64,000 nucleotides of DNA from JACKOB01 sp024234575 (GCA_051208035.1 JBPJFZ010000017.1:29703-93702), one strand, 5' to 3'. Positions 44,372-54,187 are shown, numbered from the stretch's first letter. Notes: a model not told the origin generated them from the sequence alone. A program made the numbers and translations.

Positions 44372-46924
44372 ATGGTTTTTTCACGGAAAGTAAAGGCTAC
44401 GGCTGTCTCTCAGCGTGGTCAGGCGTTGCCTTTAGGGCTTGCGTTCATCCTATTTGGCAGCTTGCTGGCGATAGTGTTATTCAACACCGGGCAGATGACC
44501 TCAGAAAAATCTCGCCTTGCCAATACCGCTGATGCGGCAGTTTATAGTGGACTAGTGTGGCAGGCGCGCGCTCTGAATTATCAGGCCTATACCAACCGTG
44601 CCATGGTCGCGAATCAGGTTTCAATCGGGCAGTTTGTCAGTCTTAAATCCTGGACAATTTATGGGGAAATAACTGCCGTAGAGATCGATGCATCTTTAGG
44701 CTCTGTACCACCATTCAAGCCTTTTACAGCCGGTGTTAGTGTTGCGATGAGCGTGATCAAAGAAATTTCAGGTGTGGTCAGTGATATTGCAGTGCCAATA
44801 ATTAGTAGTGTAAATGCTGTGTTAAGCCAGTCGCAGACTGCTGTGTATTTGTCAGCACTTATTATTACCCCAAGTATTGTCAGTGATGTTGTCAAGAAAA
44901 ATGGTGAAAACTACAAAGCGAACTCAGCCTACGCAGTGACCTCAATGTTATCTAATGCGACACAATGGTACGACTTTGCCAGCCGGTATGACGATGAAGC
45001 GGGGATAAAACGCAAAGCAGATATTATCAATGACTCTCGGGATGAATTTACGGCAAATCGGGCGTGGGATTTTGGCAGAATTACACTGTTCCCTTTAAGG
45101 TTTGAGCTCGTCAAGCAGGGAGCAACAAAGTTACAGCAAAAAGATGGTACCTATGCGTGGAATGCTGTCGACACGCTATCTCTGTACCCAGGGTATTATA
45201 AGTGTAGTTTTAGAAAAGGGTGTGGCTGGAGTGATCCCGAAGTTCCGGTTAGCGTTGGTGGTGCCTTTGCCTCGGAGGATATTTGCCCCCCTACAGGTTG
45301 TGGACTTGTCAGCAGAAACAGCAAGGCGGAGCGGTTCGCGAAAGCTACCGCAAAACCCATTAGCGGGTATATGGGGGTTCAGGCCTATTATGAAATCACC
45401 GACCTTAGTGAGAATAACAAAGATCCAAGAATTCATCTGCGTGTAGAGGTCGAGGTAGATCAATCGGATGTAGGTACGTCAACTAAGAAAAGCTGGTTAG
45501 GATCGCCTTCTGCACCATCGGATGTTGCCAAGGAAAGAGGTATTGGTGCGGGGTTGTTTTGGACAGAAGACAAAGCCGCAGCCGAACAAATGGCATCCAT
45601 TGGTAGTGGCGAGATATATTTTGAAAGACCAACGCCGCTTGCTAATCCTGGCAAGAAAGAATATGGCAACCTGTTTAACCCCTATTGGCAGGTAAGGCTT
45701 ACGGAAGTGCCAGAGGAAGAGCGTTTGGCGGCCTGGTTATTGCGCTCTCCCGACTTGGCGTCGTCGGCAAGTGGCGTGGCCTCCGGGTTGGCCATTTATG
45801 CCAGTCAGCAGGTCGAAGAGCTCGAGGGCCTTCAACAACTGGCCACCTATTCCCAAACTGAAATCGATGCACTGTCTACTTATGGACATCAGCAGGCTCA
45901 GTTAACCAGTCAGATATCAGGGGTCGATGCCCAGATCAGCAGCCTGGAAAGCAGTATTGCTTTAGCACAAAAATCAGGCACATCCACGAGTGCATATTTG
46001 GCAGAGCAGCAAATTACATTAAGTGAGTTGCATGCGCAAAAATCGACGGCATTTGCTGAGTTACAAAGTATTGAGTCGAAAATTAGTACTGCAGAACAGC
46101 TGCAATCGCAACTGGTAGTTGTGCAAGGGCAGGTCGCCGCAACGACCAGCCAGTTGGAGCAGGACTTATCTGAACTTCCCACCCTCAATGCTTTTTCGCA
46201 GGATCTTAGTCAGGCGCAAGGGTTGGTAGGGCATTATGGAGGGTCGGCCAAAGAACTCTCGAAAGAGTTGACAGAAATGGGTCGTGACGCACTTAACGAT
46301 GCCGTGAAAGAGTCTCTCGTGACAGTCGCCAAAGAACTAATGGAGAAGGCGGCAATGGAAGTCCTGGATGGCCTCACGGGAGGAGGCGCCACTTTCGCAA
46401 AAACTGCAGCACAACAGCTTCAATCTATGGAGGAGGATGCGAAACAAGAACTCAACGCCATTGCCGCAGAGGTTGATCTGCAGCCGCTAGCGAAGGTCAT
46501 TAATGAGTCGGCCAATCAGCTTGAAGCTGTCAAATCCGGCATTGAAGCAGAGGTTGATGCAGCTATTGGGGAAGGAAATGCGGAAATCGCACGGGTGAGT
46601 TCGGAAATGACGCAAGAAGTTACCAATCTGGCAAATAACATTCAGAGTCAATTGGATGATTTACTGCAAGTAAAAGCGAGTTTTACTGAGGAAACAACCA
46701 AGGCCATTGTTGAGGATACGAACAAAAAGATTGCTCAGTTACAGCTAGATATAGTCAACAAACCCGCTGCATTGAGAGCTGATTATCAAGCGCAAATTGA
46801 CAGCTTAGAGCAGGTCAAAAAGGATTTTCTCGCTTCTCGTGAACGCCAGGTTCAGGAAGCAACCTCACAAATCGATGCCGAAGTGAGTAAAAACCGTGAG
46901 CAATTGAATGCGTTACTGCAATAA
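44372..46924 (+). CDS. Large TadG-like pilus-assembly protein with C-terminal coiled coil
   Basis: The 850-residue protein starts with a prepilin-like segment (QRGQALPLGLAFILFGSLLAIVLFNTGQM) but lacks the Glu at +5. ANTADAAVYSGLVWQARALNYQAYTNRAMVANQV follows, the pattern of Tad/TadG-like proteins. Residues about 480-850 are long heptad-rich helices (AQISSLESSIALAQK, ELHAQKSTAFAELQSIESKI, and repeated Glu/Gln/Ala stretches), predicting an extended coiled coil in the periplasm. TadG proteins are minor components that help assemble or retract the fibre. GGAG precedes the ATG. The coiled coil makes it longer than ordinary TadG. Confidence 0.78.
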   Translation: MVFSRKVKATAVSQRGQALPLGLAFILFGSLLAIVLFNTGQMTSEKSRLANTADAAVYSGLVWQARALNYQAYTNRAMVANQVSIGQFVSLKSWTIYGEITAVEIDASLGSVPPFKPFTAGVSVAMSVIKEISGVVSDIAVPIISSVNAVLSQSQTAVYLSALIITPSIVSDVVKKNGENYKANSAYAVTSMLSNATQWYDFASRYDDEAGIKRKADIINDSRDEFTANRAWDFGRITLFPLRFELVKQGATKLQQKDGTYAWNAVDTLSLYPGYYKCSFRKGCGWSDPEVPVSVGGAFASEDICPPTGCGLVSRNSKAERFAKATAKPISGYMGVQAYYEITDLSENNKDPRIHLRVEVEVDQSDVGTSTKKSWLGSPSAPSDVAKERGIGAGLFWTEDKAAAEQMASIGSGEIYFERPTPLANPGKKEYGNLFNPYWQVRLTEVPEEERLAAWLLRSPDLASSASGVASGLAIYASQQVEELEGLQQLATYSQTEIDALSTYGHQQAQLTSQISGVDAQISSLESSIALAQKSGTSTSAYLAEQQITLSELHAQKSTAFAELQSIESKISTAEQLQSQLVVVQGQVAATTSQLEQDLSELPTLNAFSQDLSQAQGLVGHYGGSAKELSKELTEMGRDALNDAVKESLVTVAKELMEKAAMEVLDGLTGGGATFAKTAAQQLQSMEEDAKQELNAIAAEVDLQPLAKVINESANQLEAVKSGIEAEVDAAIGEGNAEIARVSSEMTQEVTNLANNIQSQLDDLLQVKASFTEETTKAIVEDTNKKIAQLQLDIVNKPAALRADYQAQIDSLEQVKKDFLASRERQVQEATSQIDAEVSKNREQLNALLQ

Positions 46925-46985
46925 GCGTAATGCATGGGTTGCGCCATTGATGAAAGTTGATAACACAATGCACAAGGATGTTTAT

Positions 46986-47795
46986 ATGCGACTTCTAGGA
47001 AAACAGCGAGGCAATGCCTTAACCGAGTTCGTGGTGTTAACCATTGTTATGGTGCCCGCAGCATTGGCAATTCCGATGTTGGGAAAAGTGGCGGATGTTA
47101 ACCAATCCACGGTGCAAGCGAGTCGATATGGGGCTTGGGAGAGAACCATTAATGATCAGTCTGAGAAGTCAGATGCGGAGCTGGTCACAGAAATCCAAAA
47201 TCGCTTTTTCGCGGAAACGGGCTTACAAATTGAGACCACCAATACGCTCGTTGATTCCAGCAACCCTTTTTGGGTAACTGAAACGGATGCAGAGGGTAAG
47301 GCGAAGGGAATGGTCACTTTAGGGGCCAGTGCTGTGTCGGTGACCTCAAACAATAGTGCTGTTCCAGGAGAGTCGTTTGCGCATACTCTATCAGAGTCCA
47401 TTGCATCGGCTGGTAATGCCATGGCAAAGCTTGTCGATGATGCTGAGTGGGGCCTCGAAGATAAAGGTTTTTATGTCATGGAGGTAACCACGGAGTTAGC
47501 CAGTGGCGGGATGCTGCGAAACGGCCGTGATTGCAACGGTGAAGAGTCAGAGAATGTGTTTTCTTGCGTAAGCCGCCGTAATGCAATTTTTGTCGATGAT
47601 TGGCACTCGGGGTCCACCAATATGACCGCAAGGCGTGTTCGTTCACTTGTACCGGGGGGAGTTTTTCGCCCTATCGGCAACGCGATGTCCTATGCTGGGG
47701 AAATTCCGGTCTTTCAAGATTTGAGTGCGATGAAAGATATCTTCGGTGATGTCCGTCCTGATGTTATTCCTCTGGACAGGTATGGTGACAAATGA
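46986..47795 (+). CDS. TadE/TadF-like pseudopilin
   Basis: From ATG 46986 (AAGGA at 7 nt) the protein is 269 residues. The prepilin-type leader KQRG is followed by NALTEFVVLTIVMVPAALAIPML, with Glu at +5, so it should be processed like a minor pilin. SRYGAWERT follows the helix, as in TadE/F proteins. The rest is a mixed alpha/beta domain with two Cys (CNGEESENVFSC). The frame starts inside the end of the TadG-like gene; the upstream 26 residues are unlikely to be translated. It overlaps the next gene by 4 bases (ATGA). Confidence 0.8.
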   Translation: MRLLGKQRGNALTEFVVLTIVMVPAALAIPMLGKVADVNQSTVQASRYGAWERTINDQSEKSDAELVTEIQNRFFAETGLQIETTNTLVDSSNPFWVTETDAEGKAKGMVTLGASAVSVTSNNSAVPGESFAHTLSESIASAGNAMAKLVDDAEWGLEDKGFYVMEVTTELASGGMLRNGRDCNGEESENVFSCVSRRNAIFVDDWHSGSTNMTARRVRSLVPGGVFRPIGNAMSYAGEIPVFQDLSAMKDIFGDVRPDVIPLDRYGDK

Positions 47796-48475
47796 AATTG
47801 CTAAATAACCTACAGCGTTTTTATTTCGCGATCTTTTGGGCTGCATCAAATGTCGTCAATGCAGCCGTCCCAGTGCAGTCTACTATGCAAACGGTCTGGG
47901 TTGCCGAAAATGTTGTGCATAATGGTGTGCCAATGAGTATTCAAAGCTTTAAAAGTGCCGCTTCTGTAGACAATGTTTTCGCATTTTACCAAACGCAATG
48001 GGCTAACCCTGTTAGAGAAGGTGTACCGGGCTTTGTAAGAAGCGAAGCCGGTGGCTGGCAAGTTATTAGCCGCCTGGAGCATGGCGTTAATATGGTGGTA
48101 CAAGCTAAAGCGGGCGAGCAGGGTGGCTCAGAAGGTTTTATCTCTGAGGCAAAAATCAGCGCAATCACCGTGGATGAAAAAAAGGTCAGTCGATTTCCCA
48201 GAATGAGTGGTTCTGATGTGGTCTCCATGACCGAGTCTTTTGATGCCGGGCGCAATGCCAATACGTTTATTTTAACTAATCATTTTTCGGTAGAGTCCAA
48301 CAGCGCCTATTACCAAAGCAAGTTCGAGGAAATGGGGTGGGATAAGGTGCTAAGTGAGGTCAACGTCGGCACCAGTGTACTGATGTTCAATTCTAAAGGG
48401 GCGCAGATTGACATAACCATCAGTGCCAATGACAGAGGACTAACCGTGATCTATGCAAACCTGGTGGAAAATTAA
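47792..48475 (+). CDS. Exported protein with two repeated domains, Tad locus
   Basis: The 227-residue protein has a signal peptide (ending VNAAVP). Two similar segments follow, about 28-115 (VDNVFAFYQTQWANPVREGVPGF ... VNMVVQAK) and about 138-225 (SNSAYYQSKFEEMGWDKV ... TSVLMFNSKGAQIDITIS). Each runs from a helix with a Tyr-Gln pair to a strand pair, like a duplicated periplasmic module. I do not recognise the family. The start overlaps the previous stop by ATGA, so translation is coupled. It probably serves pilus assembly. Confidence 0.7.
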   Translation: MKLLNNLQRFYFAIFWAASNVVNAAVPVQSTMQTVWVAENVVHNGVPMSIQSFKSAASVDNVFAFYQTQWANPVREGVPGFVRSEAGGWQVISRLEHGVNMVVQAKAGEQGGSEGFISEAKISAITVDEKKVSRFPRMSGSDVVSMTESFDAGRNANTFILTNHFSVESNSAYYQSKFEEMGWDKVLSEVNVGTSVLMFNSKGAQIDITISANDRGLTVIYANLVEN

Positions 48476-48480
48476 AAATC

Positions 48481-48663
48481 ATGATGAAACTACGATCCCA
48501 ACAGACTGGCCACGTGATGGCTGAATACGTTGCTGTAACTATTGTGATGGTGATTGCCTTGTTTGCGCCTATCCCCGGCACTGATCAATCTGCGGTGGCT
48601 ATGTTAATGGAGTCAATTCGCGGCTTTCATGCCAATAGTTCATTTTTGCTGTCGTTGCCCTGA
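48481..48663 (+). CDS. Miniature TadE-like pseudopilin (60 aa)
   Basis: This short protein has a basic N-terminus (MMKLRSQQTG), then the mature start HVMAEYVAVTIVMVIALFAP. Gly is at -1, Glu at +5 and Tyr at +6, a complete prepilin-peptidase site followed by one hydrophobic helix, and there are only about 25 more residues. It starts 5 bp after the previous stop and sits inside the operon, so it is very likely real. It could be a minor pilin or a membrane cap. I do not know a named counterpart. Confidence 0.72.
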   Translation: MMKLRSQQTGHVMAEYVAVTIVMVIALFAPIPGTDQSAVAMLMESIRGFHANSSFLLSLP

Positions 48664-48713
48664 AATTAGCGCAGGACACAGAAGTACCAGCTGTATCAAA
48701 AGGAGTTGTAACC

Positions 48714-49544
48714 ATGGAAATAACACAGCAAAGCAAAGCACCGCCAGTGAAGGGAATCATTATGTTGATAATCTCACTATTGGTTGGCGCGGCAGGAGTT
48801 TATTTATCAAAGAAATTTATTGAAGAGAAAATAAGTTTCTATCGCTCGCAAATGGACATCAAAGAAGAGTTGGTTGACATTGTGGTGCCTAAGCAAAATA
48901 TGGTCAGAGGACAGGTGGTCAGCACGCAGAATCTTGCAGTGATGCCCTTCCCCAAAAAATATCTCGATACGAACGTTGTCTACAGTTCAAATTACGAGAC
49001 ATCGATAGGGCAGCGTTTAAATTATGATGTTGAGGGAGGAAAACCTCTGTTATGGGCACACTTGGATGGCGGAATGGCGCCAACGTTTTCTGGCAAAATT
49101 GAAGATGGCTTAAGAGCGTTGACCGTCCCTGTTGATGAAATTAACTCCGTGTCAGGTTTTCTCCAGCCCAATGATAATGTTGATTTGTTCATTACTTACA
49201 ACGAGAAGGATAAGGGGCAGGTTATTTACCCATTTATGCAAAACCTGCATATTTTGGCAACGGGTGTAAAAACTACTACGGATAAAACAGGCAGGGCATC
49301 ACAGGTTCACTACAACACGATTACTGTGCAAGTGACGCCTGAGGATGCCAAAAAAATTGTTCTGGCGCAGGTGGTCGGAAAAATTACGGCCACGCTTCGC
49401 CATCCGGAAGATGGCGTACCCATGAGCGATCAAGTGATGACCGTGGCCGATTTGCTGAATAAGCCTAAGCCTGTCAAGAAAAGCAAAGCCAAGGTAAAGA
49501 CGAAAGTTAAAAATGAAATTGAGTTCATAATTGGTGGCGTTTAA
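48714..49544 (+). CDS. cpaB: Flp pilus assembly protein CpaB/RcpC
   Basis: The 276-residue protein has an N-terminal transmembrane helix (about 15-32), then a SAF-like domain (VDIVVPKQNMVRGQVVSTQNLAVMPFPKKYL). The CpaB core follows: LRALTVPVDEINSVSGFLQPNDNVDLFITY, NLHILATGVKT and VTVQVTPEDAKKIVLAQ-type motif. It is a periplasmic component that links the pilus to the secretin in Tad systems. The C-terminal tail is Lys-rich. It is followed by the secretin gene, as in most Tad loci. Confidence 0.92.
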   Translation: MEITQQSKAPPVKGIIMLIISLLVGAAGVYLSKKFIEEKISFYRSQMDIKEELVDIVVPKQNMVRGQVVSTQNLAVMPFPKKYLDTNVVYSSNYETSIGQRLNYDVEGGKPLLWAHLDGGMAPTFSGKIEDGLRALTVPVDEINSVSGFLQPNDNVDLFITYNEKDKGQVIYPFMQNLHILATGVKTTTDKTGRASQVHYNTITVQVTPEDAKKIVLAQVVGKITATLRHPEDGVPMSDQVMTVADLLNKPKPVKKSKAKVKTKVKNEIEFIIGGV

Positions 49545-49595
49545 GCCAGCAAACCAATGGATTGGTGTTAAGTTTTTGTAGCGAGATCAGATGTA

Positions 49596-50720
49596 ATGCA
49601 AAGAAATATGAAGGTTATATTTGCTGTATTTATATTATTCTTTGTGGCCAATGGTCATGCGAATAGTTCAAATATCGATATGTTTCAGGGCGAAGTGAGA
49701 GTTTTGGGAGTCTTCGACTCAAGCCGAATCGCCATCGGAAATGGAAAAATAGTTAAGGTAGAAGCGAAAGCAAACGGAGAGTTAATTCTGATCGCAGAAG
49801 CGGCGGGTAGCTCCTCACTCCGGCTTTGGTTAAAGGATGGGACGCAAGCGGCATACAACATCCGCGTTTCGGCCAACGACCCACAAACGCGCGTGCGCAT
49901 GGAAAGCATGGTACGAATGAGCGTTAAGATGGTCGAAGTGCGCAAGAGTGCTATTCAAAACCTGGGAATCAACTGGGCAAATCAGATTAATGGTCCGGCC
50001 TTGAGCACTGCGGGTGACTTTGTTACATCCAGTCTGTTTAGAAGTGCAGGCACAGGTGGCATTGATGCGACACTGCCTTTAGCTATCGAACCATTTTCTA
50101 CTCACTTTGGGTTGGCAACGTCTATCAGCTCACAAATTAATTTTCTTGCCTCAACCGGAAACGCGACGACGCTCGCCGAGCCAACGCTTAGCTGTATTAA
50201 TGGCGGTGTCGCCAGCTTTCTGGCAGGAGGTGAAGTGCCTTACCCGGTGACGGGGTCGAATGGGCAAGTATCTGTAGAGTTTAAAGAGTATGGAATAAAA
50301 CTGGATATTCGCCCTCTGGTTGATGCGGATGGCAATATCTATACGAAATTGCTGACTGAAATAAGCCAGATTGATGCAGCCGTTTCTGTTCTTGGGGCGC
50401 CGGGGCTTCTTACCAGACGTACCGAAACCGAGATGAATGTGGTCACGGGCCAGACCATTGTATTGTCTGGACTGTTAAGCGCAGATAACAGTGAAGACGT
50501 TAGCAAAATGCCATGGCTGGGTGATATTCCTTTTTTAGGCTCGCTCTTTCGTTCTAAAAACTTTCGGAACCAGCGCACCGAGTTAGTGATTTTTGTGACG
50601 CCTGAAGTTATCGCTCCCGAAGATGCGCGCTTCACCACTCATGAAAAGCAGATATACGATTATGGACAAAAGACGCTGCATGAAATCAGTGAAGCGATTG
50701 ATTTCAAACTAATGGATTAG
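49596..50720 (+). CDS. cpaC: Tad pilus secretin (CpaC/RcpA)
   Basis: The 374-residue protein has a signal peptide (ending GHANS) and an N-terminal pilus-secretin domain (VLGVFDSSRIAIGNGKIVKVEA ... LRLWLKDGTQAAYNIRV). The C-terminal secretin domain shows VKMVEVRKSAIQNLGINW, TLAEPTLSCINGGVASFLAGGEVPYPV, VEFKEYGIKLDIRPLVD and MPWLGDIPFLGSLFRS. It forms the outer-membrane channel for the pilus. It is shorter than typical CpaC proteins (about 450-550 residues). It is followed 9 bp later by the ATPase gene. Confidence 0.93.
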   Translation: MQRNMKVIFAVFILFFVANGHANSSNIDMFQGEVRVLGVFDSSRIAIGNGKIVKVEAKANGELILIAEAAGSSSLRLWLKDGTQAAYNIRVSANDPQTRVRMESMVRMSVKMVEVRKSAIQNLGINWANQINGPALSTAGDFVTSSLFRSAGTGGIDATLPLAIEPFSTHFGLATSISSQINFLASTGNATTLAEPTLSCINGGVASFLAGGEVPYPVTGSNGQVSVEFKEYGIKLDIRPLVDADGNIYTKLLTEISQIDAAVSVLGAPGLLTRRTETEMNVVTGQTIVLSGLLSADNSEDVSKMPWLGDIPFLGSLFRSKNFRNQRTELVIFVTPEVIAPEDARFTTHEKQIYDYGQKTLHEISEAIDFKLMD

Positions 50721-50729
50721 GGTGGCGAC

Positions 50730-52409
50730 ATGTTCAATGTTATTTATGAAGATAAAAATGGTCGTAAAAAACGCCTGGATTTTGAAGGGGTTCGTTGCTC
50801 AATTGGCAGCGATCGAAAAAACAATTTTCTCATTAAAGAGCGTGGCATTGAGAAATTTCATGCTGAAGTAGTGTATGTTCCGGGAGCTGGCTGCACCATT
50901 ACGGATAATGCTAGCCGTGCCGGTACTTGGGTCAATAAAGAGCGAATTTCCGCCCCGATGACCATAACCGAATATGATGAAGTTGTCGTGGGAACCGTCA
51001 AAATATGGATTCGTATTGACGGTGGATTGCCAGACCAGGCAGCAAAGCCAGTTTTGAACGCTTCGTCGATAGCCACGATGAGTGTTAATGCAGCGCCCGA
51101 GGCCCACACCCTGGATGACCGGGTTCCCTATTGGGGGAGCGTTATCCATGAACGTTTGATTGGTCAGATGAATCTTCGGCGTAAAGAAGTTCACCGCATG
51201 AGCGATGAAGAGTTGCGCCGCGAGACGAGTGACCTGATTGATCAGATAGTTAGTACCTTGCGAAGCACTATTCCAAAGGATATCGATGTAGATCGACTGA
51301 AACTCAATGTGCTAAACGAGGCAGTCGGGTTAGGTCCGCTCGAGAAATTTCTGGAAGATGACACGATAAGCGAGATCATGGTGAACAGCTATAACGAGGT
51401 GTTTGTTGAACGCGGAGGAAAGCTCGAAAGAAGTGAGTATGTGTTCAGCGGCGAGCAAGCTGTGCTATCGATTATCGAGCGCATCATTACGCCGCTGGGA
51501 CGTCGAATCGATGAAAGCAGCCCGATGGTCGATGCCCGCTTGAAAGATGGTTCGCGCGTCAATGCGGTGATTCCACCTTTGGCGCTCAAGGGGCCATCGC
51601 TAACCATTCGTAAGTTTTCTAAGAAGAAACTTCAGTTTACCGATCTGGTTGGTTTTAATTCTGTCAGCCCCGAAATGGTAGAGTTTCTGCGAGTGTGTGT
51701 TGAGTGCCGTAAAAACATCATCGTCTCAGGGGGCACCGGGTCAGGTAAGACCACCTTGCTGAACGTACTATCAAACTTTATTCCGGACAGTGAGCGTATT
51801 GTAACCGTCGAAGATGCGGCCGAGCTTAAGTTAGATCAGCCCAACCTGGTGTCACTTGAATCGAAGCCAGCCAATGTCGAAGGGCGTGGTGAGGTCTCTA
51901 TTCGGGAGTTAGTTAAAAACACTTTGCGGATGCGTCCAGATCGTATTGTTGTAGGTGAGTGCCGGGGTGGCGAAGCCTTGGATATGTTGCAGGCCATGAA
52001 TACAGGTCATGATGGCTCATTGACGACCGCCCACGCTAACTCGCCACGAGATTTGGTCTCACGTCTGGAAGTGATGGTGTTAATGTCGGGAATGGCTTTG
52101 CCCGTCATGGCTATCAGAGAGCAAATCGCCTCTGCCGTGGACATCGTCGTGCAGCAGACCCGTTACCCTTGTGGCACCCGAAAAATAAGCCGAATTACCG
52201 AAGTCGTGGGCATGGAAAGCGGCACCGTGCAATTACAGGATGTCTTCCACTTTCAGCGTCGTGGCTATGGCGAAGACGGCAAGGTGAGGGGAGAGTTTAA
52301 AGCAGTCGGCTTCATCCCGGAGTTTTATGAAGAGCTGGCGGGTATTGGCATGGATCTCGATCTTTCAATCTTCGGCAACGCGAAATCGCCTATGGAGCGT
52401 GGGTTATGA
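50730..52409 (+). CDS. tadA: FHA-domain fused TadA/CpaF ATPase
   Basis: The 559-residue protein carries an N-terminal FHA domain (about 1-100): CSIGSDRKNNFLIKERGIEKFHAEV and ASRAGTWVNKERI. A linker leads to the TadA/CpaF secretion ATPase (about 130-540), with Walker A SGGTGSGKTTLLN, Asp box VTVEDAAELKL, Walker B RMRPDRIVVGECRGGE and His box TTAHANSPRDLVSRLE. It powers pilus extension (and possibly retraction) at the inner membrane. FHA domains bind phosphothreonine, so pilus activity could be tied to Ser/Thr kinase signalling. TadZ/CpaE, which usually localises the ATPase, is absent from this locus. It overlaps tadB by 4 bases. Confidence 0.95.
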   Translation: MFNVIYEDKNGRKKRLDFEGVRCSIGSDRKNNFLIKERGIEKFHAEVVYVPGAGCTITDNASRAGTWVNKERISAPMTITEYDEVVVGTVKIWIRIDGGLPDQAAKPVLNASSIATMSVNAAPEAHTLDDRVPYWGSVIHERLIGQMNLRRKEVHRMSDEELRRETSDLIDQIVSTLRSTIPKDIDVDRLKLNVLNEAVGLGPLEKFLEDDTISEIMVNSYNEVFVERGGKLERSEYVFSGEQAVLSIIERIITPLGRRIDESSPMVDARLKDGSRVNAVIPPLALKGPSLTIRKFSKKKLQFTDLVGFNSVSPEMVEFLRVCVECRKNIIVSGGTGSGKTTLLNVLSNFIPDSERIVTVEDAAELKLDQPNLVSLESKPANVEGRGEVSIRELVKNTLRMRPDRIVVGECRGGEALDMLQAMNTGHDGSLTTAHANSPRDLVSRLEVMVLMSGMALPVMAIREQIASAVDIVVQQTRYPCGTRKISRITEVVGMESGTVQLQDVFHFQRRGYGEDGKVRGEFKAVGFIPEFYEELAGIGMDLDLSIFGNAKSPMERGL

Positions 52410-53272
52410 GTGCATGGCTCATGAGTGATCTCAGTCTGGTTCTGCTGGTTGTTTTTATTGGTGTCGTGCTTATTTCTGGCACTGCGGTGATGCTGGGGGT
52501 AAAAGGCTGGCAGCAGTATCAGGCTTCTTTTACGGCCTCGACCGAATCCAATCTCGAAAAAATGTTCATGTTTGTCGACGCCAAAAAAATGTTTCTTGGC
52601 AACGTCGCCATGATCATTGGTGTCCCAGCTCTGGTGTTCATTACCACCGAAAATATGTTCTATGTGTTGCTTTCTATTCTCATCGTGTTGTCCATGCCGA
52701 CAATCATGATGAAGGTGTTGGAAGCCCGGCGTAAGCAGCAAATTGTCGAATCTCTGCCCGATGCCTTAGCGCAGATTTCAGGCAGCATGCGCTCTGGCGC
52801 GACCTTTACCTCGTCTATTGAAACAATGGTTAGCGAAACCAAAGGCCCGATCGGGCAAGAGTTTGAGCTGTTGTTAAAAGAGCAAAAGATGGGGATCAGT
52901 CAGCAGGATTCCCTAGAAAACCTGGGAGAGCGAATCTCTTCTGAAGACGTCGATCTGGTGGTGACGGCAGCCCTGATATCCCGCGATGTGGGGGGAAACC
53001 TCGCCGAAATTTTAGGACGGCTGTCGGTCACCTTGAGACGAAAAATTGAAATGGAAGGAAAGATTAAGGCGCTGACATCACAAGGAAAACTACAGGGAAT
53101 TGTTGTCAGTATGTTGCCATTTGCGATTATTTTCGCGCTGGTTTACGTCGAGCCAGAAGGCATCATGCCTATCTTCAGTACTTTTTTAGGGTGGGGCTTT
53201 TTGGCAGCTATTGTGTTATTGGAAATTATGGGGGCTATCATGATACGAAAAATCGTATCGATTGATGTGTGA
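52406..53272 (+). CDS. tadB: Tad pilus inner-membrane protein TadB
   Basis: The 288-residue protein has the type II secretion F (GspF) domain: VESLPDALAQISGSMRSGATFTSSIETMV, GQEFELLLKEQKMGISQQDSLENLGERI, DVDLVVTAALISRDVGGNLAEILGRLS, plus several transmembrane helices (near 12-32, 70-90, 225-280). It is part of the inner-membrane platform together with TadC. It starts within the tadA stop codon region (ATGA) and is separated from tadC by 3 bp. Confidence 0.94.
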   Translation: MSAWLMSDLSLVLLVVFIGVVLISGTAVMLGVKGWQQYQASFTASTESNLEKMFMFVDAKKMFLGNVAMIIGVPALVFITTENMFYVLLSILIVLSMPTIMMKVLEARRKQQIVESLPDALAQISGSMRSGATFTSSIETMVSETKGPIGQEFELLLKEQKMGISQQDSLENLGERISSEDVDLVVTAALISRDVGGNLAEILGRLSVTLRRKIEMEGKIKALTSQGKLQGIVVSMLPFAIIFALVYVEPEGIMPIFSTFLGWGFLAAIVLLEIMGAIMIRKIVSIDV

Positions 53273-53275
53273 TAT

Positions 53276-54187
53276 ATGGAAATCTATCTCATTAGTTCGC
53301 TTATCGGTTTCGTTTTAGCTGGCGTTATCTGGAGTACCTACCGGATCTTTACGGAAGTACCTGATGAAGATCGGTCTTTTTTGGATCAACCCCCCACCGG
53401 GTTTCGTTTGACCTGGCCGCTGATTAACCTGATAGCCATGCACGTTGGGCGTTTTTTAACTGACAATTACCGCACTGCGACACATTTGCGTTTACGAAGG
53501 GCTGGGGTTGAATTTACGGTTTCGGTGGAGCAGTTTTTTGCCGGTAAAGTTGTCGCAGGAATACTGTTTCTAGGGGCTGTTTTTTTGGTGCAGTCGGTTT
53601 TACACAAAGAGTCGGTGGCTTTTTTGATATTGGCCTGCATCGGGGGATTTTATTATCCCGAAATATGGCTTAAAGAAACCATGGACACGCGCAACCACAA
53701 GATCTTCAGAGCACTGCCGTTTTACCTGGATATTATCACGCTGGCGGTGGAATCCGGTACAAACTTGACCAGCGGTATTAATCAGGCCGTGCAAAAGGCG
53801 CCAGACAGCCCATTAAGGAGTGAGTTAGCTCGTGTCTTAAGGGATGTTCGCGCGGGTCGATCACGTTCAGAGTCTTTGCGCGATCTTACCGAACGTGTGT
53901 CTTGCGAGGGGTTGAATAATGTGGTCAGCAGCATGCTTCAGGCAGAGAAAACCGGTGCCAGTCTTGGGCCAGTGTTACGTGCACAGTCTGACCAGTTACG
54001 CTCTGCACGGTTTCTTAAAGCAGAAAAATTAGCGATGGAGGCCCCTGTTAAACTACTGGGCCCTTTGGTTGCGTTTATATTCCCTACCACGTTTCTGGTA
54101 ATAGGCTTTGTCATTTTGAGTAAAGCATTAGGAGAGGGTGTGATTACTTGGGGGCCTCTGGTATGGGCATTCACCCACCCTATGTAA
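53276..54187 (+). CDS. tadC: Tad pilus inner-membrane protein TadC
   Basis: The 303-residue GspF-type protein has transmembrane helices near 5-22, 95-130 and 265-290. GspF-domain motifs are present: RALPFYLDIITLAVESGTNLTSGINQAV, VLRDVRAGRSRSESLRDLTERV and NVVSSMLQAEKTGASLGPVLRAQSDQLRS. The region AEKLAMEAPVKLLGPLVAFIFPTTF is typical of TadC. It completes the TadA-TadB-TadC engine. It is 58 bp before the next lipoprotein gene. Confidence 0.94.
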   Translation: MEIYLISSLIGFVLAGVIWSTYRIFTEVPDEDRSFLDQPPTGFRLTWPLINLIAMHVGRFLTDNYRTATHLRLRRAGVEFTVSVEQFFAGKVVAGILFLGAVFLVQSVLHKESVAFLILACIGGFYYPEIWLKETMDTRNHKIFRALPFYLDIITLAVESGTNLTSGINQAVQKAPDSPLRSELARVLRDVRAGRSRSESLRDLTERVSCEGLNNVVSSMLQAEKTGASLGPVLRAQSDQLRSARFLKAEKLAMEAPVKLLGPLVAFIFPTTFLVIGFVILSKALGEGVITWGPLVWAFTHPM

